This document shows positions 1-5,760 of a stretch of DNA of 6,167 nt, in pieces. The notes under the pieces were generated by a model. That model was not told where the DNA came from and did no database searches. It saw only the letters and a list, made by a program, of their open reading frames with translations. The DNA is from Gemmatimonadota bacterium (GTDB lineage Bacteria; Latescibacterota; UBA2968; UBA8231): the NCBI GenBank assembly GCA_028875335.1, contig JAPPEF010000011.1, forward strand, positions 1 to 6,167. Reading direction: 5' to 3'. Positions within the stretch are counted from its first letter, which is position 1. Each line of letters starts with the position of its first letter. A program made the position numbers and the translations under genes.

Positions 1-290
1 ATGTCGAGGGAGGTGGTCTGGCCAGAGTGAACGACGACTTGGCGCACGATTTGCGACTTGTAGCCCAGCATTTTTGCGGTTAGGCGGTACGTGCCTGGGG
101 GCACGGAGCGTATGGTAAAATAACCGCTGCTATCGGCCACGGCCCCTAGGCGAGTCCCAGCGACTAAGACATAGGCTCCCATGAGGCCGGTGCCCGTGGT
201 GCCGTCCTCGATTCGACCGGCAATAGCGCCATCAATGGCCGAGGCTGGGGCCGCTCCTAGGACCAGCAATAAGTACAAGACGGGGCGCAT
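1..290 (-). CDS. Secreted protein with carboxypeptidase-regulatory-like domain (N-terminal part, cut by window edge)
   Basis: Translation of the minus strand from ATG at 290 gives 96 residues and runs off the left edge. Residues 1-18 form a short signal peptide: MRP, a hydrophobic run LYLLLVLGAA, then a cleavage-like PASA before I19. Residues 20 to about 96 match the carboxypeptidase regulatory-like / CarboxypepD_reg beta-sandwich: a G-x-I-x-G-x-I strand (GAIAGRIED), a GAYVLVAGT strand, the turn ADSSGYFTI, and the signature VPPGTYRL followed by MLGYKS. This fold is often the N-terminal part of TonB-dependent outer-membrane receptors or other exported proteins; which one cannot be told because the rest is missing. 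The start is supported by the signal peptide and by a Shine-Dalgarno-like AAGAAGG (plus-strand 299-305) 8 bases upstream. It is transcribed divergently from the Nudix gene. Confidence 0.85.
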   Translation of the reverse strand, partial: MRPVLYLLLVLGAAPASAIDGAIAGRIEDGTTGTGLMGAYVLVAGTRLGAVADSSGYFTIRSVPPGTYRLTAKMLGYKSQIVRQVVVHSGQTTSLD

Positions 291-325
291 GGTGGATGCC
301 TTCTTGGGCAGCACATCACTGGGAT

Positions 326-353
326 AGTGTATCGGACCACTACTAGCGGTCAA
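326..353 (-). promoter_or_regulatory. Sigma70-type promoter for the secreted protein gene
   Basis: On the minus strand a -35 box TTGACC (plus-strand 348-353) and a -10 box TACACT (326-331) are separated by 16 bases. The predicted transcript would begin around 317-321, leaving a leader of roughly 30 bases that contains the AAGAAGG ribosome binding site of the downstream gene. Sequence match only; the spacing and position are what make it convincing. Confidence 0.6.
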
Positions 354-372
354 TCCACGAGTAGCAAAAACC

Positions 373-401
373 TTGCCATTGTACATCCGTTCACTAATAA
401 T
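373..401 (+). promoter_or_regulatory. Candidate promoter for the Nudix gene
   Basis: TTGCCA (373-378) is followed after 16-17 bases by an AT-rich TAATAAT (395-401), giving a plausible but imperfect sigma70-like promoter about 50 bases before the Nudix start. A second, overlapping possibility is TTCACT (390-395) with TATAGA (412-417). Neither is strong, and the 161-base gap between the two divergent genes shows no other clear signal. Confidence 0.3.
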
Positions 402-451
402 TAAAGTTCGCTATAGATAACCAAATTCCAAGACTCATTCTGGGTAACTCA

Positions 452-1051
452 ATGACCGCCATTATAGAAAAAGTAACGGGCTACGTGACCCGTCGCAGCG
501 ACTCAGGTGCGCCAGAACTCCTAGTATTTCAACCGCTCGACGTGGGAGTTCAGGTCCCGGCCGGCACTGTGGAGCCCGGCGAGGCTATCGACGATGCCGC
601 GCTGCGGGAGATGGTCGAAGAAACCGGTTTGACGGGACTGCGCCAGGTCCGCTACCTCGGCTCGATTGCAGTGCCGCTAGACGACCACAGTCGAGCGCCT
701 CTGCAAGACGTGGTGCTGCGCAAAAGCCCTGGTCTTGAACAGGGGCTGGGTCTCTACGTGCCTCGGGCGCATTGGCTGCGGGTCATTGAACGAGTCGAGG
801 AGTATGCCAAAGTAGAAGTCGCAGGACAAAGCGGCTGGCTGCGCGCCGATGTACTTGCCGAGCGCATGGACCGGTATTTTTATCACTTTGAAGCGAAGGC
901 TGCAACGCTCGAGCGCTGGCAGGTACAGGACGCGGGCCACGCGCCGTGGGAATGCTATTGGGTTCCACTTTTTCCCAGACCTGTATTGGACCATGAGCCC
1001 CAGGCCTGGGAGGACGAGTTTTACGAGAAATTACTCGCCAGTGTCGGCTAG
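452..1051 (+). CDS. Nudix hydrolase with an apparent internal SH3b-like domain
   Basis: The 199-residue protein has a complete Nudix box at residues 38-60: G38, E44, then R52-E53 and E56-E57 before G59-L60, in exactly the family spacing GX5EX7REUXEEXGU. These glutamates bind Mg2+ for hydrolysis of a nucleoside diphosphate linked to another moiety; the substrate cannot be predicted. Nudix core strands precede the box (residues 6-36) and seem to resume at about 141 (RYFYHFEA, then ERWQ and a YWVPLF strand). Between them, residues 86-135 look like a bacterial SH3 domain rather than Nudix sequence, which explains a length greater than a simple Nudix domain of 130-150 residues. No signal peptide is seen, so it should be cytoplasmic. 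The ribosome site is weak (GGGT, 443-446 region), but a stop codon at 398-400 leaves no other ATG start. It converges on the dimethylformamidase-like gene. Confidence 0.9.
   Translation: MTAIIEKVTGYVTRRSDSGAPELLVFQPLDVGVQVPAGTVEPGEAIDDAALREMVEETGLTGLRQVRYLGSIAVPLDDHSRAPLQDVVLRKSPGLEQGLGLYVPRAHWLRVIERVEEYAKVEVAGQSGWLRADVLAERMDRYFYHFEAKAATLERWQVQDAGHAPWECYWVPLFPRPVLDHEPQAWEDEFYEKLLASVG
707..856 (+). other. SH3b-like domain inserted in the Nudix protein (residues 86-135)
   Basis: The stretch begins with VVLRKSPG, has a central strand WLRVIERVEEYAKVEV, and ends GQSGWLRADVL. This is the bacterial SH3 pattern: an R-x-x-P start, a 'rVie...YakVe' core, and a closing G-W-[LV]-R-A-D-x-L strand. Bacterial SH3 domains are usually found in exported, cell-wall-associated proteins, so one inside a cytoplasmic Nudix enzyme would be unusual. 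Assigned by eye; a chance resemblance is possible. Confidence 0.6.
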
Positions 1052-1075
1052 CCTGAAAAACGCTATATCCGGCCA

Positions 1076-2404
1076 CTACTGGCTCAGTCGGTCGAGGACA
1101 TTGCGAGTGATCTGGACGACGGTCGCATTTCCTTTTAGCCCGTGCGACCAGTCGGTTGTCCCGGTTGTGAACACTGTGCCGCCGCGAGTGTAGAGGCCCA
1201 TGACCGCCGCGCCCTCCCGGCCCTTTTCCCAGCGCTCGTACCACACGCTGTCGTCTGGGTGCCATCGCGCAGGGGCGGTGCACAAGATGATGAAGTCCGC
1301 TGGGGTGCCATAGGTTCCCTTGGGCACCGGCAGCCCGTTTTCCAGCGCAAACTCGCAGCCGTCGCACTCGTAGCCGACGATGGTGTGCTCGCCTCCGAAG
1401 GTGTCGTCGCGTTGCAGGTCCGTTCCCGCAAAAACCCAGTGTTCTGGGCGATGGACTGTAAACGCTCCAGACCCGTCCATGTATTGCCCGTGGCTTAAGT
1501 GATAGCCCCCGTAGAGGAAGCCGACGCCGGTCAGCTCATTTTCCGGTCGGCCCACGAGGTGGTGGCTCCACAAGGTCGAAAGATCTGCGTAGTCTCCGGC
1601 GGCGTAAGCTGGGTCCATGTTGAACTGTTGCTTCCAGCACACCAGCGCCCGGCCCTCGTCTTCGCTGCGCACCCGCCAGCACACGGAGTTGCCGCTGAAA
1701 AACGCGGCGTTGCCTCCGGCGGCGATATAGGCTTCGAGGTGGTCGCGCATGGGAGCCGACCAGTATTCGTCGTGCCCCACGCTCAGTACTAGTAGGTAAT
1801 TGTCCAACAGTTCAGGATGCCATTCGAGGTCGGAATTGGCGCAGTAGTCGAGCGCGTATCCAGCGCCTTCCGCCCACTCGACAAAGTCGCGCTCCCAGTG
1901 GTCGAACAGCCCGGCCATTGGACGGTCGAAGGAGACGCGATGCCCCTGCAAGCCGCCGCGGCCGTGATAGCTGTAGAAGCTGTAGCCGCCCCAGTTGTTG
2001 TAGGCACTGTAGGTGTTGGTGGCTAGCTGGAGGAGGATGCGAGCGTCCGTGGGGCCAGCCGGGCGGACGATGAAAAAGCCCCGGCTCTCGGCCGTGCGCC
2101 GTCCCCGCCGCACGAACTTGCCGCCTTGGTCCTCGATGCGCAGCGCAAACTCGTAATACCCACTGCGCCAGTCGTCCGGCACTTCCAAGGAGTGGGAAAC
2201 TGGCCAGCCGCAGCCGTTGGACGAAGCGTCTTCGGGGACCGAATGGGACGACCCCGGCAGTTGATCCTGCTGCCACACGACTTTGCGCTCGGCACCGATC
2301 CGCGTTACTTCCAGCGCGTACTCGTCCGCACTGGTGGACACATGAAAGCGCACCTGTTCACCGGCTTGGTAGCTGAGTTGGTCGGTGTAGCCTTCGACGA
2401 ACAT
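1076..2404 (-). CDS. N,N-dimethylformamidase beta-subunit-like protein
   Basis: A 442-residue protein without signal peptide. Residues 1 to about 112 form a beta-rich N-terminal domain (GYTDQLSYQAGEQVRFHVST opening). Residues about 120-440 match the C-terminal domain of the large subunit of N,N-dimethylformamidase: an aromatic Y/N/W-rich segment at 129-146 (TNTYSAYNNWGG), SVGHDEYW at 208-215, an AAGGNAAFFSGN glycine-rich strand at 228-239, RPENELTG at 286-293 and a closing TTGTTDWSHGL at 413-423. The characterised enzyme hydrolyses dimethylformamide using a mononuclear iron held by two tyrosines and one carboxylate; candidate ligands here (tyrosines near 135 and 214, glutamates 213, 288 or 290) cannot be assigned without alignment. 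The protein is shorter than the characterised large subunit, and no small-subunit gene is visible, so its amide substrate is unknown. Its ATG overlaps the proS stop as TAATG, which suggests translational coupling. Confidence 0.85.
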   Translation of the reverse strand: MFVEGYTDQLSYQAGEQVRFHVSTSADEYALEVTRIGAERKVVWQQDQLPGSSHSVPEDASSNGCGWPVSHSLEVPDDWRSGYYEFALRIEDQGGKFVRRGRRTAESRGFFIVRPAGPTDARILLQLATNTYSAYNNWGGYSFYSYHGRGGLQGHRVSFDRPMAGLFDHWERDFVEWAEGAGYALDYCANSDLEWHPELLDNYLLVLSVGHDEYWSAPMRDHLEAYIAAGGNAAFFSGNSVCWRVRSEDEGRALVCWKQQFNMDPAYAAGDYADLSTLWSHHLVGRPENELTGVGFLYGGYHLSHGQYMDGSGAFTVHRPEHWVFAGTDLQRDDTFGGEHTIVGYECDGCEFALENGLPVPKGTYGTPADFIILCTAPARWHPDDSVWYERWEKGREGAAVMGLYTRGGTVFTTGTTDWSHGLKGNATVVQITRNVLDRLSQ

Positions 2405-4173
2405 TATCCTAGGTACTCCACTTCTACTACGCGTTCGTCTAACTCGCGTTGCAACTTCTCCACTTGTTCTACTATGTACTCTACCGCCTGCTCCACTGGC
2501 GTTTCACGCCGCTCTTTTTCGCGCCGCAGCTTGACCTCGACAATCCCCTGCTGCAAACCGCGATCCCCCACCGTCACCCGCACTGGTATCCCAATTAGGT
2601 CGGCGTCGTTGAATTTGACCCCTGGGTTTTCTCGGCGGTCGTCGAGGAGCACTTCGATCTCGCGCTCCGCGAGGTCGGCGTAAAGCTGCTCGCCCGCGTC
2701 TTGCGCCGCGCCTGCGCCCTTGGCGAGGAGGACGATGTGTACCTGGTAGGGTGCAACGGCAATGGGCCACACTAAGCCGTCTTCGTCGTGGTACTCCTCG
2801 GCGATACAGGCCAGCAGCCGCCCCACGCCGATCCCATAAGACCCCATGACGACCGACTGCGCTTTGCCCTCGGCGTCGAGAAAATCGCCGCCCAGTGCCT
2901 CGGTGAATTTGGTGCCGAGTTGGAAGATGTTGCCCACTTCCACTCCGCGCGATTCGCGCAGCGCCGCTCCGCAGTCAGGGCAGCCGTCGCCTTGCCGGGC
3001 GGAGGCGATATCGGCGACTACGTTGGCTGTGTAGTCGCGGCCGTGGTTTACATTGGCGAGGTGGTAGCCCGGCTCGTTGGCCCCAGCTATTAGATTGGGC
3101 GAGGACGCCACAGAGTCATCGACGACGACTAGTGCTCCCTCGACGCCGATGGGCGATCCATAGCCCGGCTCCGCGCCGACGGCGCGTATTTCCTCGTCCC
3201 GCGCTGGCCACATTTCGAGCGCGCCAACCGCGTTGGCCAGCTTGGTCTCGTTGACTTCCATGTCGCCGCGTATGACTGCCAGTACAAACGCGTCCTCCTT
3301 GTCTCGACCGTCGCCGACCGTGGCCATCAGGAAGAGCGCCTTGGCGGTCTTGTGCGCGGGGATGTCGAGCAGCGCGGTCAGGTCCTCGATGGTCGTGGTA
3401 TTGGGCGTGGCGATTTTCTCGGGCGCGGCGGGCTCTTCTTCCGGGTTGGCCTGTTTGGCGAAAGTGGCGATTTGGCGGTTGGCCGAGTACCCGCAGCCGT
3501 CGCACAACAGCAAGGTGTCTTCGCCGATTGGCGTCAGGTACATGTATTCGTGGGCCAGTTCGCCGCCCATCATCCCAGTGTCCGAGCGCACCGCGAGGAC
3601 ATCAAGGCCGCAGCGATGGAAGATGTTGAAGTACTGCTGGTAATGGGCGCGGTATTGCTTTTCGAGGCCCTCCCAGTCGGCGTCGAGGCTGTAGGAGTCC
3701 TTCATAGTGAACTCGCGCACCCGGATGAGGCCCGAGCGGGGGCGGGGATCGTCGCGCCACTTGGTCTGGATATGATAGACTAACTGGGGCAGTTGTTTGT
3801 AGGATTTGATCTCGCGGCTGACTAAGTCAGCGACGACTTCCTCATGAGTCATCGCCAGCACCATGTCCCGCTCGTTTTTGTCTTGGAAGCGCCCCATCTC
3901 CGTGCCGACTGCGTACCAACGCCCCGTCTGCTGCCAGAGTTCGGCCGGATGCACCACCGGCATGGTGATCTCCTGGCCGCCGATGGCGTCTATCTCGCAG
4001 CGGATAATGTCTTCGATCTTGCGCATCGACCGCTGCGCTAGGGGCAAATAGCTGAAGATGCCGCTGGCCAGCGGGCGGATAAAGCCGGCCCGCAACAAGA
4101 GCTGGTGGCTGGCGACTTCCACGTCGGCGGTGACGTCGCGCAAGGTCTGGCTGAAAAGCCGACTCATTCGCAT
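2404..4173 (-). CDS. proS: Prolyl-tRNA synthetase, bacterial type with editing domain
   Basis: Charges tRNA-Pro with proline in the cytoplasm. The 589 residues follow the E. coli-type layout: N-terminal ADVEVASHQLLLRAGFIRPL (16-35), class II catalytic core with motif 2 around TKWRDD...RVREFTMKD (137-159; R140, E154) and motif 3 GSYGIGVGR (444-452; R452), an editing insertion at about 224-400 with the conserved HK (274-275) that in this family clears Ala-tRNA-Pro, and a C-terminal anticodon-binding domain from about 475. CxxC pairs at 224-227 and 398-401 flank the insertion. The last roughly 20 residues form a charged helical tail beyond the usual end. The start at 4173 is chosen over the longer frame from 4242 because family homology begins at MRMSRLFSQTLRD and an AAGGGA site lies 7 bases upstream. 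It is the first gene of a two-gene unit with the dimethylformamidase-like gene. Confidence 0.97.
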   Translation of the reverse strand: MRMSRLFSQTLRDVTADVEVASHQLLLRAGFIRPLASGIFSYLPLAQRSMRKIEDIIRCEIDAIGGQEITMPVVHPAELWQQTGRWYAVGTEMGRFQDKNERDMVLAMTHEEVVADLVSREIKSYKQLPQLVYHIQTKWRDDPRPRSGLIRVREFTMKDSYSLDADWEGLEKQYRAHYQQYFNIFHRCGLDVLAVRSDTGMMGGELAHEYMYLTPIGEDTLLLCDGCGYSANRQIATFAKQANPEEEPAAPEKIATPNTTTIEDLTALLDIPAHKTAKALFLMATVGDGRDKEDAFVLAVIRGDMEVNETKLANAVGALEMWPARDEEIRAVGAEPGYGSPIGVEGALVVVDDSVASSPNLIAGANEPGYHLANVNHGRDYTANVVADIASARQGDGCPDCGAALRESRGVEVGNIFQLGTKFTEALGGDFLDAEGKAQSVVMGSYGIGVGRLLACIAEEYHDEDGLVWPIAVAPYQVHIVLLAKGAGAAQDAGEQLYADLAEREIEVLLDDRRENPGVKFNDADLIGIPVRVTVGDRGLQQGIVEVKLRREKERRETPVEQAVEYIVEQVEKLQRELDERVVEVEYLG

Positions 4174-4180
4174 GTTGGGT

Positions 4181-4186
4181 TCCCTT
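4181..4186 (-). promoter_or_regulatory. Ribosome binding site deciding the proS start
   Basis: Minus-strand AAGGGA lies 7 bases before the ATG at 4173, within a purine-rich run. It supports the internal start rather than the ATG at 4242, which would add 23 residues without family similarity. Confidence 0.7.
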
Positions 4187-4316
4187 TCTTCCTTGATTGT
4201 GTTTCGGTGCGTCGGCACATTCTCCATAAAATAACGCAGCATACAAATAATAAAAACCCATCAATCCCCAATGGAATGATCTAGGCTACAATTTGAATTT
4301 TTGCCGAATTGTGGAC

Positions 4317-4345
4317 TTGACGTGCATAGTCATATTGACTATAAT
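4317..4345 (+). promoter_or_regulatory. Near-consensus sigma70 promoter of the regulator-methyltransferase operon
   Basis: TTGACG (4317-4322) and a perfect TATAAT (4340-4345) are separated by exactly 17 bases. The predicted transcription start is about 4350-4354, immediately before the ATG at 4355. This leaves little or no leader for the first gene and rules out a TTG start at 4301, which would lie upstream of the promoter. A palindrome occupies the spacer and reaches into the -10 box. Confidence 0.8.
4326..4342. promoter_or_regulatory. Palindromic operator candidate (ATAGTCA-TAT-TGACTAT)
   Basis: Perfect 7-bp inverted repeat with a 3-bp centre, lying between the -35 and -10 boxes and covering the first three bases of the -10. 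Its AGTC/GACT half-sites recall the C-boxes bound by controller proteins of type II restriction-modification systems, although spacing differs from the classical pattern. The position implies repression by blocking RNA polymerase. The probable ligand is the XRE protein encoded just downstream; that is inference. Confidence 0.65.
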
Positions 4346-4354
4346 GTATTTAAG

Positions 4355-4615
4355 ATGAAATACATGAATCTCAATACCTTGGGCAAACTCGCTAGAGAGG
4401 TCCGCGAAAAGGCCGGACTAAATCAAGCAGAAGCTGCCAAAAAAATTGGCTCAACCCAATCGAATGTAAGTGCCGCTGAACGGGGCAATGGCACGCGATA
4501 TATAAGCGTTGCCATTGGCATTATAGAAAAAATCGGCAACCAACCTCTGGAGGGACCGTTTTATGCAGTTCGTGAAGAGTCAGCAGAATATAACGCCCGA
4601 AAAGACAGTAGCTGA
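4355..4615 (+). CDS. Small XRE-family DNA-binding regulator of the R-M cassette (controller-like)
   Basis: An 86-residue protein (83 if ATG 4364 is used) made almost entirely of one helix-turn-helix of the Cro/C1 type: LGKLAREVREKAGLNQAEAA (9-28), with recognition helix STQSNVSAAERG (33-44), where Q24, Q35, S39 and E42-R43-G44 fit the family pattern. Size and gene position match controller (C) proteins of restriction-modification systems, but the sequence lacks obvious close C-protein wording, so a generic XRE repressor is the safer name. No good Shine-Dalgarno precedes either ATG, and the promoter places the RNA start within about five bases of ATG 4355, so the message may be leaderless. The 3' end overlaps the methyltransferase gene by 53 bp in another frame. 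It probably represses its own operon through the palindrome at 4326-4342. Confidence 0.8.
   Translation: MKYMNLNTLGKLAREVREKAGLNQAEAAKKIGSTQSNVSAAERGNGTRYISVAIGIIEKIGNQPLEGPFYAVREESAEYNARKDSS
4549..4554 (+). promoter_or_regulatory. Strong ribosome binding site of the methyltransferase, inside the regulator gene
   Basis: GGAGGG lies 8 bases before the ATG at 4563, within the coding sequence of the XRE regulator. It fixes the methyltransferase start and contrasts with the apparent lack of a ribosome site for the regulator itself. Confidence 0.75.
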
Positions 4616-5735
4616 CTTTTTTGCCGGAATTGGCTTAGTAGAATTAGGGCTGAAAAAGGCTGGTTGGTCAACTATTTACGCCGTTGACTATAGCGATGAA
4701 AAGCGCCAACTCTACGAAGGACATTTTGGCCAAGGGGCTTACCATCTGCGAGACATTAAAACAGTTGACGGAGAGGATATACCCCCTGTTACCCTTGCCC
4801 ATGCTTCATTTCCTTGCACTGATGTATCCGTTGCGGGCGGCAGAGAAGGTTTATCTGGAAAAGAAACGTCTTCATTTTGGGAATTTGTAAGAATTCTGGA
4901 AGAAATGAAAACAAAGTATCCTCCCCCATTTATCCTACTTGAGAACGTGGAGGGTATGCTTACATCTAAGGGGGGGCACGACCTTGAAGTAGCCCTTTCT
5001 GCTTTGTGCGAACTAGGGTATGCGCTCGATATACTGCTTATCAATGCCTCTCACTTTGTGCCCCAGAGCAGGGTCAGGCTCTTTATTATCGGCAACCTTC
5101 TGGCTGGCCACCAAGATATTTTAGAGCAAGAAATCATTCTTCAGCAGAAAAATACTGCTCGTCCTCCAAGAATTACTAATTTCATCCGCTCACATTCAGA
5201 CTTAACTTGGCATCTGTATTCTTTGCCGCAACTGCCTAGGCGTTCCTCTGACCTCGCTGATATTGTAGATCCCAACGAAAAATGGTGGCCTGAAGATCGG
5301 TCGTCCTATTTGTACAATCAGATGTTTGAACGGCATCAAAAGAAGGTACACGAAATGATGGACCAACCTTTTTGGTCTTACGGAACTGTATTTAGGCGTA
5401 TGCGAATGCGCAATGGTAAGAAGCAGTCCACCGCTGAACTGAGGACAGATGGTATTGCGGGATGTCTCCGTACGCCCAAGGGAGGCAGTGCGCGACAAAT
5501 TTTGCTCAGAGCAGGAAAGGGTCGATTTGATGCTCGCCTGCTAAGTGGTAGAGAAAATGCACGCTTGATGGGGGCTGATGATTATGTTCTTGGATCGCAC
5601 CTTGAGTCTAACCAAATGCTATTTGGATTTGGCGATGCTGTATGCGTACCCGTGATTGAGTGGATAACAAAAGAAGTTTTCAATCCGGCCTTTGACGAAG
5701 CATTCAGCACTGTTCCCATGCCTGCTTGCCAGTAG
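4563..5735 (+). CDS. DNA (cytosine-5-)-methyltransferase
   Basis: The 390-residue protein transfers a methyl group from S-adenosylmethionine to carbon 5 of cytosine in a specific DNA site. The motifs of the C5 family appear in order: I, DFFAGIGLVELGL (18-30); IV, SFPCTDVSVAGG (82-93) with catalytic C85; VI, ENVEG (127-131); VIII, QSRVRLFIIGN (168-178); a variable target-recognition region of about 200-330, ending near CLRTPKGGSARQIL (301-314); IX, GRENARLMG (329-337); and X, GFGDAVCVPVIEWI (355-368). All catalytic landmarks are intact and the length is normal. The PCTDVS form of motif IV and the GL after motif I mark a subgroup different from Dcm. The target sequence cannot be read from the protein. 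It is co-transcribed with the upstream XRE gene and converges on the putative endonuclease, so a modification role in an R-M pair is likely. Confidence 0.95.
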   Translation: MQFVKSQQNITPEKTVADFFAGIGLVELGLKKAGWSTIYAVDYSDEKRQLYEGHFGQGAYHLRDIKTVDGEDIPPVTLAHASFPCTDVSVAGGREGLSGKETSSFWEFVRILEEMKTKYPPPFILLENVEGMLTSKGGHDLEVALSALCELGYALDILLINASHFVPQSRVRLFIIGNLLAGHQDILEQEIILQQKNTARPPRITNFIRSHSDLTWHLYSLPQLPRRSSDLADIVDPNEKWWPEDRSSYLYNQMFERHQKKVHEMMDQPFWSYGTVFRRMRMRNGKKQSTAELRTDGIAGCLRTPKGGSARQILLRAGKGRFDARLLSGRENARLMGADDYVLGSHLESNQMLFGFGDAVCVPVIEWITKEVFNPAFDEAFSTVPMPACQ

Positions 5736-5760
5736 GTATGATAGGTAGATGAGCGGAGAT

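Noticed and set aside
1038..1082. Inverted repeat between the convergent Nudix and dimethylformamidase-like genes (CCAGT...ACTGG, GGCTAGCC)
   Set aside because: Arms are short with mismatches and a large loop, and the GGCTAGCC palindrome has no loop; not convincing as a terminator.
783..1498. Long open frames opposite or inside the Nudix and dimethylformamidase-like genes
   Set aside because: They are arginine-, proline- and alanine-rich shadows in GC-rich coding DNA, without domains or ribosome sites.
2126..3783. Plus-strand open frames across proS and its downstream neighbour
   Set aside because: They overlap well-supported minus-strand genes and show low-complexity shadow composition.
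4174..4242. Upstream ATG at 4242 for proS
   Set aside because: The added 23 residues do not fit the family N-terminus, and a good ribosome site stands before the internal ATG at 4173.
4174..4320. T-box leader or clear promoter upstream of proS
   Set aside because: No T-box core sequence or antiterminator is visible, the space is short, and -35/-10 candidates on the minus strand (for example TTGATG) have poor spacing.
4301..4354. Longer TTG start for the XRE regulator at 4301
   Set aside because: The extra 18 codons contain the -35 and -10 boxes and the palindrome, and have no helix-turn-helix similarity.
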